Translations under genes and position numbers: made by a program
The notes under the pieces: generated by a model
Seen by the model: only the letters and a program-made list of their open reading frames with translations
Databases searched by the model: none
What the model was told of the DNA's origin: nothing
Shown here: positions 1 to 8,508 of the stretch, one piece after another
Layout of the letters: each line of letters opens with the position of its first letter
How positions within the stretch are numbered: the stretch's first letter is position 1
Source of the DNA: Polaromonas sp.
GTDB taxonomy: Bacteria; Pseudomonadota; Gammaproteobacteria; Burkholderiales; Burkholderiaceae_C
Assembly (NCBI GenBank): GCA_030655515.1
Contig: JAURVI010000005.1
Location: forward strand, 22,840 to 86,839
Length of the DNA: 64,000 bases
Direction of reading: 5' to 3'

Positions 1-1809
1 ATCGTCCAGGCTCAGGTAAAAACGCGAGGAGCCGGGATCGCCCTGGCGGCCGGAACGGCCACGCAACTGGTTGTCGATGCGGCGCGACTCATGGCGCTCT
101 GTTGCAATGATGCGCAAACCGCCGAGCGCCTTGACCTTCTCGTGCTCCTGCGTCCACAGTGCGCGCAGGCGGGTTACCTCAGCCTGTTTGGCACTGGCCG
201 CCAGCGACTCATCGGCCTCCACCGCTTCAACCCCTTTTTCGACGTTGCCGCCGAGCACAATGTCAGTCCCCCGCCCGGCCATGTTGGTGGCGATCGTGAT
301 CATGCCGAGGCGTCCGGCCTGGGCCACGATGTCGGCCTCGCGCGCATGCTGCTTGGCATTGAGCACCTGATGCGGCAGTTTTTCCTTGTCCAGCAGTTGG
401 TCGATGATTTCCGAATTTTCAATCGACGTGGTGCCCACCAGCACCGGCTGGCCGCGCTCGTGGCATTCGCGGATGTCCTTGATGGCCGCTTCGTATTTTT
501 CACGCGTGGTTTTGTAGACGCGGTCAAGCTGGTCTTCACGCCGGCTCGGACGATTCGGCGGAATCACCGTGGTCTCCAGCCCGTAGATTTCCTGGAATTC
601 GTAGGCCTCGGTATCGGCGGTGCCGGTCATGCCGGCCAGCTTGCCGTACAAGCGGAAGTAATTCTGGAAAGTGATCGACGCCAGGGTCTGGTTTTCCGCC
701 TGGATCTGCACCCCCTCCTTGGCCTCGACGGCCTGGTGCAGCCCTTCGCTCCAGCGCCGGCCCGACATCAGGCGGCCGGTGAACTCGTCGACAATGACAA
801 TCTCGCCGTTCTGAACCACGTAGTGCTGGTCGCGGTGGTAGAGGTGGTTGGCCCGCAGCGCCGCATACAGGTGGTGCATCAGCGAAATATTCGCCGGATC
901 GTACAGCGTGGCGCCTTCCGGAATCAGGCCCAGGCCGAACAATATGCGCTCGGCGTTTTCATGCCCCTGCTCGGTCAGGAAAACCTGGTGCGTCTTTTCA
1001 TCGAGCGTGAAGTCGCCGGGCTTGATGATGCCTTCTCCGGTGCGCGGATCGGCCTCGCCTTCCTGGCGCGTCAGCGAAGGCACCACCTTGTTGATGGCCA
1101 GGTACATCTCGGTGTGGTCCTCCGCCTGGCCGCTGATGATGAGCGGTGTGCGGGCCTCATCGATCAGGATCGAGTCCACCTCGTCGACGATGGCGTAGTT
1201 CAGACCGCGTTGAACGCGGTCGGCCACTTCATAGACCATGTTGTCGCGCAGGTAGTCGAAGCCGAATTCGTTGTTGGTGCCGTAGGTGATGTCGGCGCGG
1301 TAGGCTTCCTGCTTTTCGGGACGCTGCATGTTCGGCAGATTGATGCCGACCGTCAGGCCGAGGAAGTTATAGAGCTTGCCCATCCAGCGGGCATCCCGGT
1401 TGGCCAGGTAGTCGTTGACGGTCACGACATGCACACCCTTGCCGGTCAGCGCATTGAGGTAGACCGGCAGGGTCGCCGTCAGGGTTTTGCCTTCGCCGGT
1501 TCCCATTTCGGAAATCTTGCCGTTGTGCAGCGCCATGCCGCCCAGCAACTGCACATCGAAGTGGCGCATCTTCATGGCGCGCTTGCTGCCCTCGCGAACG
1601 ACGGCAAAGGCCTCGGGCAGGATGGCATCGAGCGTTTCACCCTTGGCCACACGGCCCTTGAACTCCTCGGTTTTGGCTCGCAGTGCGCTGTCGTCGAGCT
1701 TTTCCAATTGCGCTTCCGCCGCATTGATGCGCGCTATGGTGTTTCGGTAAGTTTTGAGCAACCTGTCGTTGCGGCTGCCGAAAATTTTGGTCAGGATAGT
1801 GGAAGCCAT
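1..1809 (-). CDS. secA: Preprotein translocase ATPase SecA (partial, N-terminal 603 residues)
   Basis: SecA is the cytoplasmic motor that drives unfolded preproteins through SecYEG. The reading frame begins [14 protein letters not shown] at 1809 and is open to the window edge, so the C-terminal third is missing. Visible in order are the Walker A region ([16 protein letters not shown]), the DEAD-like [16 protein letters not shown], the preprotein cross-linking domain, [14 protein letters not shown], and helicase motifs [13 protein letters not shown] and [10 protein letters not shown] near the edge. It lies 120 bp downstream of an M23 peptidase gene on the same strand. Identity is certain; only the end is unseen. 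Confidence 0.98.
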   Translation of the reverse strand, partial: MASTILTKIFGSRNDRLLKTYRNTIARINAAEAQLEKLDDSALRAKTEEFKGRVAKGETLDAILPEAFAVVREGSKRAMKMRHFDVQLLGGMALHNGKISEMGTGEGKTLTATLPVYLNALTGKGVHVVTVNDYLANRDARWMGKLYNFLGLTVGINLPNMQRPEKQEAYRADITYGTNNEFGFDYLRDNMVYEVADRVQRGLNYAIVDEVDSILIDEARTPLIISGQAEDHTEMYLAINKVVPSLTRQEGEADPRTGEGIIKPGDFTLDEKTHQVFLTEQGHENAERILFGLGLIPEGATLYDPANISLMHHLYAALRANHLYHRDQHYVVQNGEIVIVDEFTGRLMSGRRWSEGLHQAVEAKEGVQIQAENQTLASITFQNYFRLYGKLAGMTGTADTEAYEFQEIYGLETTVIPPNRPSRREDQLDRVYKTTREKYEAAIKDIRECHERGQPVLVGTTSIENSEIIDQLLDKEKLPHQVLNAKQHAREADIVAQAGRLGMITIATNMAGRGTDIVLGGNVEKGVEAVEADESLAASAKQAEVTRLRALWTQEHEKVKALGGLRIIATERHESRRIDNQLRGRSGRQGDPGSSRFYLSLDD

Positions 1810-1929
1810 AAATGCGAGGCCGCGCTGGCAGCCCCTTGGAGCAGCCAGTGCGGCCGAAATCCCTTATTGTGAGTATCGACTGAGGTGTGGGCGCTTCCGG
1901 TTTGTTGAACTGCGCGCGAACCGTCGATT

Positions 1930-2916
1930 TTACCTCTGCCCCGGAGCTGCCTGGGACGGGCGGCCTGCACGGGCGGCACCGATGGCGGCAACCACCGCCG
2001 CCGCTGGCAGCTTCTGGCCGGCCGTCAGGAATTTCTGCGGGTCCTGGTACACGCCCTGCACCAGCACTTCGAAATGCAGATGCGGACCGGTCGAGCGTCC
2101 GGTCGTACCCACCTCGGCTATTTTCTGGCCGCGCTTGATCAAATCGCCCTTCTTGACCCATACCCTGGACGCATGGGCATAACGGGTCACCAAATCGTTG
2201 CCATGGTCCACTTCGACCATGTTGCCGTATGCGGGGTGATACTCCTGCGTCACGACGACGCCACCGGCAGCGGCCAGAATCGGTGTGCCGGGTTCCGCCG
2301 GAAAATCCAGCCCGGTATGCAGCGCCGAGCGGCCATTGAGGGGGTCAATCCGCCAGCCGAATGAGGAGCCGAGAATCCCCCCGGCCACAGGCTGCTGGGT
2401 GGGCACCATCATCTTCTTGATTTTCTGGTCAAAAAGACGGGACTCCATCACCGTCATCAGGTCCACCCGCTGGTCGGTCAATTTGTCGAGGTCGGCCAGC
2501 GTGGTTTGCAACTCTTCCATGGTCAACGAGCGCCCGGTGACCAACACCCCGCCGCGACCGGGCATGGCCTTGATGTCATTGGGGTTGACCCCCGCCAGGC
2601 CGGAAACCCGCTCGCCCAGGGCTTCAAGCTGCATCATCTTGGCCTGCATTTCGCCCAGCCTCTTGGCCAAAACGTCGAGGTTTTCCCGCAGGAAGCGGTC
2701 GCGCTGCTCAAACTCGTCCCTCACCATCAGTTTGACGAGCGCGCCGACCACCGGCCAGCCTTCGCGCGCTCCCTTGAGAAAGACCCAATGGTACAAGCCT
2801 GCGGCCACCAGCATCAGCGCCAATGCCGCGACAAAGCCCGCCAAAACCAGTTTGGTGCCACTTAAATAAATGGCACGGCTTTTGGCAAGCCACGCGTCCG
2901 TGATAATCAAGTGCAT
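1930..2916 (-). CDS. M23 family metallopeptidase (membrane-anchored, LytM-type)
   Basis: Protein of 328 residues: one N-terminal membrane segment (about residues 21-47), a probable coiled-coil stretch (about 65-165) and a C-terminal M23/LytM domain. The zinc-site pattern is complete, with His200 and Asp204 in HTGLDF and His279/His281 in HLHFEV, so it is probably an active peptidoglycan endopeptidase rather than an EnvC/NlpD-type activator. The start is supported by AGGAG 8 nt upstream. It stands divergently, 34 bp from the DUF721 gene, and upstream of secA, a common neighbour in betaproteobacteria. The substrate bond is not predictable from sequence. Confidence 0.88.
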   Translation of the reverse strand: MHLIITDAWLAKSRAIYLSGTKLVLAGFVAALALMLVAAGLYHWVFLKGAREGWPVVGALVKLMVRDEFEQRDRFLRENLDVLAKRLGEMQAKMMQLEALGERVSGLAGVNPNDIKAMPGRGGVLVTGRSLTMEELQTTLADLDKLTDQRVDLMTVMESRLFDQKIKKMMVPTQQPVAGGILGSSFGWRIDPLNGRSALHTGLDFPAEPGTPILAAAGGVVVTQEYHPAYGNMVEVDHGNDLVTRYAHASRVWVKKGDLIKRGQKIAEVGTTGRSTGPHLHFEVLVQGVYQDPQKFLTAGQKLPAAAVVAAIGAARAGRPSQAAPGQR

Positions 2917-2950
2917 GTATCCAACTCCTTAAACCCTGAGTCTGCTTGCC

Positions 2951-3271
2951 GTGAACTCCAGCCCCCGTCTGCACCGGGTTCTCACCTTCAGCCAGGCTGC
3001 CGAAAACTCGCCGTCTCTGGCCCGGCTGACCGGGCTTGTTCAGGAGTCCAACGACAGACTCCAGGCGGTTGAGTCACTGATCCCCGAAGCCTTGCGTCCC
3101 GCCATTCAGGCCGGACCGATTGAGGGTGACGTCTGGTGCCTGCTGGTCAGCAGCAATGCCGCCGCCGCCAAAGTCCGCCAACTGCTGCCCCTCATCCAAA
3201 CTCGCCTGATTGACAAAGGTTGGAAGGTTACCTCAATTCGGCTGAAGATACTAATAACCCGAAAGCAGTAG
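2951..3271 (+). CDS. DUF721 / DciA-like protein
   Basis: A 106-residue protein of the DUF721 family, whose member DciA loads the replicative helicase DnaB in bacteria lacking DnaC. The sequence shows the usual short N-terminal helix region, then a compact domain (VWCLLVSSNAAAAKVRQLLP) ending in a basic LKILITRKQ tail. The frame begins with GTG at 2951, with no good Shine-Dalgarno sequence in the 34 bp separating it from the divergent M23 gene. Family assignment is by sequence character; helicase loading is known only for some members. Confidence 0.75.
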   Translation: MNSSPRLHRVLTFSQAAENSPSLARLTGLVQESNDRLQAVESLIPEALRPAIQAGPIEGDVWCLLVSSNAAAAKVRQLLPLIQTRLIDKGWKVTSIRLKILITRKQ

Positions 3272-3395
3272 TTTATGAAGTGCCGCACCAGGCGCCGGCT
3301 TGCCCGGTTGGATGGATCTTGGATCTGCTATCGAACTGATGGCTACCGATGCTTACCTTCTCCGACAGTACAAGGCCGGCCTGGGTTTTGATAAA

Positions 3396-3471
3396 TGGTG
3401 CCGATTATCGGATTCGAACTGATGACCTACCGCTTACAAGGCGGTTGCTCTACCAACTGAGCTAAATCGGC
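3396..3471 (-). tRNA. tRNA-Thr (anticodon UGU)
   Basis: Read on the minus strand, the 76 nt form a complete cloverleaf. There is a 7-bp acceptor stem (GCCGATT with AATCGGC), a D arm with AGCTCAGTTGGTAGAGC, an anticodon loop CTTGTAA (TGT, threonine), a T arm with GTTCGAATC, and an encoded 3' CCA at 3396-3398. A possible -10 element (TAAAAT on the minus strand) lies at 3481-3486, giving a start a few bases before the tRNA. It could also be read through from sspAB, whose stop codon is only 25 bp upstream. Confidence 0.97.
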
Positions 3472-3483
3472 ATGGGGTCTATT

Positions 3484-3511
3484 TTACTTGACCCGTTTAC
3501 TTGACCCGTTT
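3484..3511. repeat. 14-bp tandem duplication at the sspB 3' end
   Basis: The sequence TTACTTGACCCGTT occurs twice in immediate succession here. One copy covers the last codons and TAA stop of sspB, and the other lies just beyond the stop, next to the putative tRNA-Thr promoter. It looks like a local duplication event with no effect on the SspB sequence. Confidence 0.7.
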
Positions 3512-4054
3512 GAGCGAAGGACGTTTGCCCTGTTGCGGCTTGGGCGGATCCGGATCATCGTCATGCCCGGAAACGGCATGGTTGGCCGGCACCAGGTGGA
3601 CGATCTTCACGTCCGATTCCGACGCAGGCGTCGGCTCTGCAAGCAGCAGGGCCGGCGCCATCAACGTCGGTGCGGGGTTCGCGCCAGCCTCAGCCGCGGG
3701 CTGCGGACCTGCCGAGGAAAGCACGGGCTGAGGAAACGCCATGCCCTGGCCATTTTCACGCGCGTAGATGGCAATGACACGGCTGACAGGCACCATGATC
3801 TCGCGGGCGCTTCCGGCAAAACGCGCCTTGAACTCAATGAAATCGTTGCCCAGTTTCAGGGAACTGGTCGCATCAAAACTGATGTTGAGCACGATTTCGT
3901 TGTTCTTGACGTATTCACGCGGCACCTGCACCGTCCCGTCCACAGCCACCGCCACATAAGGCGTCAAGCCGTTGTCGGTACACCACTCGTACAGCGCCCG
4001 TATCAGGTAGGGGCGGGTGGACGTGGCGTCCAGTGCGTTCATCAAATCAGCCAC
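3497..4054 (-). CDS. sspB: ClpXP protease specificity-enhancing factor SspB
   Basis: SspB delivers ssrA-tagged, ribosome-stalled polypeptides to ClpXP. The 185-residue protein has the folded substrate-binding domain in residues 1-115 (STRPYLIRALYEWCTDN, TPYVAVAVD, VLNISFDATSSLKLG, FIEFKARFAG). A long low-complexity Ala/Pro-rich linker follows, then a basic C-terminal tail (SLKRVK), matching the flexible tail whose end docks on ClpX in the family. It is downstream of sspA on the same strand, the usual sspAB order, but the two genes are separated by a 229-bp gap filled with tandem GC-rich repeats. Confidence 0.95.
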   Translation of the reverse strand: MADLMNALDATSTRPYLIRALYEWCTDNGLTPYVAVAVDGTVQVPREYVKNNEIVLNISFDATSSLKLGNDFIEFKARFAGSAREIMVPVSRVIAIYARENGQGMAFPQPVLSSAGPQPAAEAGANPAPTLMAPALLLAEPTPASESDVKIVHLVPANHAVSGHDDDPDPPKPQQGKRPSLKRVK

Positions 4055-4100
4055 CGCTTGCAGTCATTGCGCAATAGACTGCCGCCGCGCCAAGCAAGGC

Positions 4101-4282
4101 CTGCCCACTCGGGGGCAGCGAAGTACACGCAGGCCGTCCTTAGGCGGGGCAGCCCCCTCGGGGGGCAGCGAAGCACACGCAGTGACGAGCGTGGGGGCCA
4201 GTCCCGCCGACAGGCCGTCCTTAGGCGGGGCAGCCCCCTCGGGGGGCAGCGAAGTACGCGGAGCGACAAGCGTGGGGGCCAT
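4101..4282. repeat. GC-rich intergenic repeat, about two 81-bp tandem units plus a partial
   Basis: Between sspA and sspB, units beginning GGCCGTCCTTAGGCGGGG start at 4132 and 4213, a period of 81 bp, preceded by a partial copy from 4101. Each unit contains the near-palindrome GCCCCCTCGGGGGGC followed by AGCGAAG, a variable stretch, then AGCGTGGGGGCCA. The last unit ends within a few bases of the sspA stop codon. The same core recurs near 13.6, 16.0 and 23.8-24.1 kb in this window. It is non-coding as far as I can see; the open frames through it arise because 81 is divisible by three. Confidence 0.9.
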
Positions 4283-4283
4283 A

Positions 4284-4895
4284 CTACTTGCGCATGACTT
4301 TCTCAGACGGTGTGAGCGCCTCAATGTAGGCCGGGCGCGAGAAGATGCGTTCTGCGTACTTGAGCAGCGGCGCTGCATTTTTCGACAGGTCGATGCCGTA
4401 ATAGTCCAGGCGCCAGAGCAACGGGGCGATCACCACGTCGAGCATGGAAAAGTTGTCGCCCAGCATGAACTTGTTTTTCAGGAAGATGGGGGCCAACTGG
4501 GTCAAGCGGTCGCGAATGTGGGAGCGGGCTTTTTCCAGCGCTTTTTCATTGCCTTTGGAGGCCCGTGCTTCCAGCGTGTTGACGTGGACGAACAGCTCTT
4601 TTTCAAAATTGAGCAGGAACAGGCGAACCCGCGCCCGGTCGACCGGGTCGCCGGGCATCAGTTGCGGGTGCGGAAAACGCTCGTCAATGTATTCGTTGAT
4701 GATGTTCGACTCGTAAAGAATCAGGTCGCGCTCCACCAGAATCGGCACCTGGCCGTAGGGGTTCATGACATTGATGTCTTCGGGCTTGTTGTACAAGTCC
4801 ACGTCGCGGATTTCGAAGTCCATGCCTTTTTCAAACAGCACAAAACGGCAACGATGCGAAAACGGACAGGTCGTGCCTGAATAAAGGACCATCAT
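4284..4895 (-). CDS. sspA: Stringent starvation protein A (GST-fold, RNA polymerase-associated)
   Basis: SspA is a catalytically inactive glutathione-S-transferase-fold protein that binds RNA polymerase under starvation. The 203-residue frame starts MMVLYSGTTCPFSHRC, with an N-terminal thioredoxin fold (YNKPEDINVMNPYGQVPILVE, LYESNIINEYIDERFPHP) and a C-terminal all-helical GST domain. I chose the start at 4895 because AGGAG lies 7 nt upstream; the frame stays open for 45 bp further. It sits between the bc1 genes and sspB, the conserved order petABC-sspAB in this group. Confidence 0.95.
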   Translation of the reverse strand: MMVLYSGTTCPFSHRCRFVLFEKGMDFEIRDVDLYNKPEDINVMNPYGQVPILVERDLILYESNIINEYIDERFPHPQLMPGDPVDRARVRLFLLNFEKELFVHVNTLEARASKGNEKALEKARSHIRDRLTQLAPIFLKNKFMLGDNFSMLDVVIAPLLWRLDYYGIDLSKNAAPLLKYAERIFSRPAYIEALTPSEKVMRK

Positions 4896-4983
4896 GGTAC
4901 GAAACTCCTGAATGCAAAGGAGTGAATGCATGAAAAGCAACCACTCCGGAAGGTGCCGGGAGCCCAGCCCCTCGACGCAAAAA

Positions 4984-5751
4984 TTACTTGATGTCTTTCC
5001 AGAACGCAGCGTTCAGACGCCAGGCGATAAAGGTAAACGCAAGAAGAAACATCAGCACCCAGACGCCGACCCTGACGCGGGTGTTCTGCGCCGGCTCCCC
5101 CATCCATCGCAGGTAGCCGACCAGATCGCCAACGGTCTGATCGTACTGCAGCGGCGTCATGCTGCCGGGCGTCACCTGTTGCCAGCTCTTGAAGACGGCG
5201 ACCTTGTGACCGTGCTCTTCTTTTTCGTCAAACAGCGGCCTGCGCTCACCGGACAACTCCCACAAGACATGCGGCATGGCCACGCTCGGAAAAGCCAGGT
5301 TGTTCCAGCCGGTGGCCTTGGTGTCGTCGCGGTAGTAACTGCGCAAGTAGGTGTAGAGGTAGTCGGCACCGGTGCCGCCAGCGCCTGAGCGTGAGCGGGC
5401 GATCACGCTCAGGTCGGGCGGGTTGCCGCCAAACCACTCCTTGGCCTGCCGTGGATCAATGGCAGCTTTCATGGTCTCGCCCACCTTGTCGGTGGCGAAC
5501 AGCAGGTTGTCCTTGATTTGCTGCTCGGTCAGCTTAATGTCCCTGAGGCGGTTGTAGCGCATGAACGCGGCGGAGTGGCAGTTCAGGCAGTAGTTGACGA
5601 ACAGCTTGGCGCCATTTTGCAGGGCGCCAATGTCGTTGGCGTTGTTGGGCGCCTTGTCCCATGCCATGCCTCCCGCCGCCTGCGCCCCATTGCCGGCCAA
5701 TGCCAGCATAGCCGCCAAACCCAAAGCCAGTTGTTTCAGTGTCTTCATCAT
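4984..5751 (-). CDS. petC: Cytochrome bc1 complex, cytochrome c1 subunit
   Basis: Cytochrome c1 accepts electrons from the Rieske protein in ubiquinol-cytochrome c reductase. The 255-residue protein has a cleavable signal peptide (MMKTLKQLALGLAAMLALAG, cut near AQA) and one covalent haem site CLNCH at Cys55/Cys58/His59. A periplasmic domain with NPPDLSVIARSRSG follows, then a C-terminal membrane anchor (VWVLMFLLAFTFIAWRL). GGAG lies 10 nt before the first of two ATGs. It is the last gene of the petA-petB-petC set, 17 bp after cytochrome b. The haem is probably attached by the ResB/CcsA system also encoded in this window. Confidence 0.97.
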   Translation of the reverse strand: MMKTLKQLALGLAAMLALAGNGAQAAGGMAWDKAPNNANDIGALQNGAKLFVNYCLNCHSAAFMRYNRLRDIKLTEQQIKDNLLFATDKVGETMKAAIDPRQAKEWFGGNPPDLSVIARSRSGAGGTGADYLYTYLRSYYRDDTKATGWNNLAFPSVAMPHVLWELSGERRPLFDEKEEHGHKVAVFKSWQQVTPGSMTPLQYDQTVGDLVGYLRWMGEPAQNTRVRVGVWVLMFLLAFTFIAWRLNAAFWKDIK

Positions 5752-5768
5752 TTTGAAAAATCTCCAGC

Positions 5769-7169
5769 TCAGTGGGCAGCAAACGTCACGCGATCAGGGA
5801 CTGGCTTGAAGGTGCCCAGACGGCTCCACCAGGGCATCAACAGGAAGAAGCCGAAGTAAAACAGTGTCCCGACCTGCGACACCCTTTCGTTGATCAATGA
5901 GGGCGGGTTGATGCCCAGGTAACCGAGCACCAGGAAGTCGATGACAAAAATACCATACAGGTACGAGTGCCAGGTCGGGCGATAACGGATGGATTTGGCG
6001 GCACTGTTGTCCAGCCAGGGCAGGAAAAACAGGATAACCACCGCGCCACCCATGACCACCACGCCCCAGAACTTGGCGTCGATCATCAGCATGGCCGCCA
6101 CCAGCACCACCGCAGCAGCGACGATGACTGCTTTGAACAGTGCCGCGATCCTGGCCTTGAACACGCCCAGAACGACGCCCGCCAGGACACAGGCAATCAG
6201 CGCATACATCATCTGGCTGGTAATGGCCCGCAGCATCGAGTAATAAGGCGTGAAATACCAGACCGGGGCGATGTGTGAAGGCGTCTTCAGCGAATCAGCC
6301 GGGATGAAGTTGTTGTATTCGAGGAAATAACCGCCCGCCTCGGGTGCAAAGAAAATGATGGCGGAAAAAATCATCAGAAACACGCTGACGCCAAAGATGT
6401 CATGCACCGTGTAGTAGGGATGGAAAGGAATGCCGTCCAGCGGTTTGCCATTGGCGTCCTTGCGTGCCTTGATTTCCACGCCATCGGGGTTGTTGGAGCC
6501 GACTTCATGCAGCGCAATCAGGTGCGCCACCACCAGGCCCAGCAGGACCAGCGGCACGGCAATCACGTGGAAGGCGAAAAAGCGGTTCAATGTGGCGTCA
6601 CCCACCACGTAGTCGCCGCGGATCAGCAGCGCCAGGTCCGGGCCGATGAAGGGAATGGCGGCAAACAGGTTGACGATCACCTGGGCGCCCCAGTAGCTCA
6701 TCTGACCCCATGGCAGCAGGTAGCCCATGAAGGCTTCGGCCATCAGGCACAGGAAAATCGCGCAGCCGAAAATCCAGACCAGTTCGCGCGGCTTTCTGTA
6801 GCTGCCGTAGAGCAGGCCACGGAACATGTGCAGGTAGACCACGACAAAAAAGGCGCTGGCGCCGGTGGAGTGCATGTAGCGGACCAGCCAGCCCCAGGGC
6901 ACGTCGCGCATGATGTATTCGACCGAACCGAACGCCAGCGCGGCATCGGGCTTGTAATGCATGGTCAGGAAAATGCCGGTCACGATCTGGATGACCAGCA
7001 CCAGCAGGGCCAGCGAGCCGAACACGTACCAGAAGTTGAAATTCTTCGGCGCGTAGTACTCGCTCATGTGCTCTTTGTAGAGCTTGCTCGCAGGAAAGCG
7101 GTTGTCAACCCAGTTCAGCAACTTGGCGCCGACCGGCGCGGCGGGGGAGATTTCTTTGAATTCAGCCAT
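5769..7169 (-). CDS. petB: Cytochrome bc1 complex, cytochrome b subunit
   Basis: Integral-membrane cytochrome b carries haems bL and bH and the two quinone sites. The 466-residue product shows the classic helices: GWLVRYMHSTGASAFFVVVYLHMFRG with haem histidines, GYLLPWGQMSYWGAQV, FFAFHVIAVPLVLL, and the Qo motif APEAGG in place of PEWY seen in many relatives. A C-terminal extension with further hydrophobic helices makes it longer than mitochondrial cytochrome b, as usual in proteobacteria. It lies between the Rieske gene (76 bp upstream) and cytochrome c1. Confidence 0.97.
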   Translation of the reverse strand: MAEFKEISPAAPVGAKLLNWVDNRFPASKLYKEHMSEYYAPKNFNFWYVFGSLALLVLVIQIVTGIFLTMHYKPDAALAFGSVEYIMRDVPWGWLVRYMHSTGASAFFVVVYLHMFRGLLYGSYRKPRELVWIFGCAIFLCLMAEAFMGYLLPWGQMSYWGAQVIVNLFAAIPFIGPDLALLIRGDYVVGDATLNRFFAFHVIAVPLVLLGLVVAHLIALHEVGSNNPDGVEIKARKDANGKPLDGIPFHPYYTVHDIFGVSVFLMIFSAIIFFAPEAGGYFLEYNNFIPADSLKTPSHIAPVWYFTPYYSMLRAITSQMMYALIACVLAGVVLGVFKARIAALFKAVIVAAAVVLVAAMLMIDAKFWGVVVMGGAVVILFFLPWLDNSAAKSIRYRPTWHSYLYGIFVIDFLVLGYLGINPPSLINERVSQVGTLFYFGFFLLMPWWSRLGTFKPVPDRVTFAAH

Positions 7170-7245
7170 AAGGGATCCTATTCGCTATTCGATGGAGGAC
7201 GGGGGCGAGCGCGCAGCCGGCACCGGCTAAACGTCCGGCAAAGCT

Positions 7246-7869
7246 TCAGGCTTTTTTGTCCTCGCCAATCAGCAGCTTGGCGTCTGACAGGTACATGTGA
7301 GGGGGCACTTCCAGATTGTCCGGCGCCGGTTTGTTTTTATAAACGCGGCCGGCAAGGTCAAAAGTCGAGCCATGGCAGGGGCACAAAAAACCACCCGCCC
7401 AGTCGTCCGGCAGCGAAGGCTGTGCGCCGAGCTGGAACTTGTCGATGGGCGAGCAGCCCAGGTGCGAGCAGATGCCGACGCCGACAAAAAATTCGGGCTT
7501 GATCGAGCGGCCCTCGTTGCGGGCGTATTCGGGCGTGAGTTCATCCGGCTTGCGCTCGGACTTCGGATCGGCCAGCAGCGGATCCAGCGTGGGCAGCCCG
7601 GCCAGTTGCTCGGGCGTGCGCTTGACAATCCAGACCGGCTTGCCACGCCACTCCACCGTCAGCTTTTCACCGGGTTTCATCGCTGAAATATCCACCTCGA
7701 CGGCGGCGCCGGCGGCTTTGGCTCTTTCGGACGGCTGAAACGAGCTGACAAACGGCACGGCGACAGCGGCTACACCGGCACCGCCGACGGCGCAGGTGGT
7801 GACGATCCAGTTTCTTTTATCTTTATCAATCGGCGCGCCGAGCGGCGCGTGTTGGCTTGCTTGGGTCAT
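7246..7869 (-). CDS. petA: Cytochrome bc1 complex, Rieske iron-sulfur subunit
   Basis: The Rieske protein holds the [2Fe-2S] cluster that takes electrons from ubiquinol. Of 207 residues, the N-terminal region is a membrane anchor (WIVTTCAVGGAGVAAVAVPF), and the C-terminal domain has both cluster boxes. CSHLGC carries ligands Cys134 and His136, CPCHGS carries ligands Cys163 and His166, and Cys139/Cys165 form the conserved disulfide. Rieske proteins are normally exported by Tat; here the motif is DKRNWIV, a Lys-Arg pair rather than two arginines. It is the first gene of petABC, with 167 bp to the divergent mscL for a promoter. Confidence 0.97.
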   Translation of the reverse strand: MTQASQHAPLGAPIDKDKRNWIVTTCAVGGAGVAAVAVPFVSSFQPSERAKAAGAAVEVDISAMKPGEKLTVEWRGKPVWIVKRTPEQLAGLPTLDPLLADPKSERKPDELTPEYARNEGRSIKPEFFVGVGICSHLGCSPIDKFQLGAQPSLPDDWAGGFLCPCHGSTFDLAGRVYKNKPAPDNLEVPPHMYLSDAKLLIGEDKKA

Positions 7870-8036
7870 GGGTGTCCTACAAGAACATGGCTTTAAAAAA
7901 CGAGCGTATCAGGGTCAGCTTATGATTGTAGCGGAGCGCGAAAGTGCTTTTCAAGGCACGACTCGCCCGGCAGCCCGGCCATGGCGTCCCGCCGCGGCAA
8001 CAACCATTGCCCAACCAGGCAACAAAGGAGCACAGC

Positions 8037-8468
8037 ATGGAAATGATGCAGGAATTCAAGGAATTTGCCGTCAAGGGCAACGTGGTCGATCTGGCCGTGG
8101 GCGTGATCATTGGTGCCGCTTTCGGCAAGATTGTCGATTCCGTGGTCGGCGACCTGATCATGCCGGTGGTGGGCGCGGTGATCGGCAAGCTTGATTTTTC
8201 GAGCTTGTTCGTCGTTCTGGGCAGCGTGCCGGCCGGAACGACCACGACGCTGGATGCCCTGAAGAAGGCTGGCGTCCCCGTGTTTGCCTATGGCAGCTTC
8301 ATCACGGTGGCGGTCAACTTTGTCATCCTGGCGTTCATCATTTTCCTGATGATCAAGCAAGTCAACCGCCTGAAAAAAAGCGCGCCAGCCGCGCCCACCG
8401 CACCGGCGGCCACGCCCGAAGACGTGGTGCTGCTGCGCGAGATTCGCGATAGCCTGAAAAATAGATGA
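8037..8468 (+). CDS. mscL: Large-conductance mechanosensitive channel MscL
   Basis: MscL is a homopentameric inner-membrane pore that opens under membrane tension to release solutes during hypo-osmotic shock. The 143-residue product starts [22 protein letters not shown], the conserved amphipathic N-terminal helix and first transmembrane helix. A periplasmic loop, TM2 ([20 protein letters not shown]) and a cytoplasmic helical bundle ending [11 protein letters not shown] follow. The start at 8037 has AAAGGAG 6 nt upstream. It is convergent with pdxA, 40 bp away, with no clear terminator. Confidence 0.97.
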   Translation: MEMMQEFKEFAVKGNVVDLAVGVIIGAAFGKIVDSVVGDLIMPVVGAVIGKLDFSSLFVVLGSVPAGTTTTLDALKKAGVPVFAYGSFITVAVNFVILAFIIFLMIKQVNRLKKSAPAAPTAPAATPEDVVLLREIRDSLKNR

Positions 8469-8508
8469 GCGCGCTGGATGCCCTCCGGGCGCAGGGCGGT
8501 CAGCCAGT

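Noticed and set aside
91..1872. Long plus-strand open frame (593 codons) across the secA region
   Set aside because: It is the antisense frame of secA; its product has no family character, and SecA motifs are unambiguous on the other strand. High GC opens such frames.
3272..3395. A second tRNA or tRNA remnant next to tRNA-Thr
   Set aside because: Segments such as TCGAACTGATGG look tRNA-like, but no cloverleaf can be formed; apart from the tRNA-Thr this gap shows nothing.
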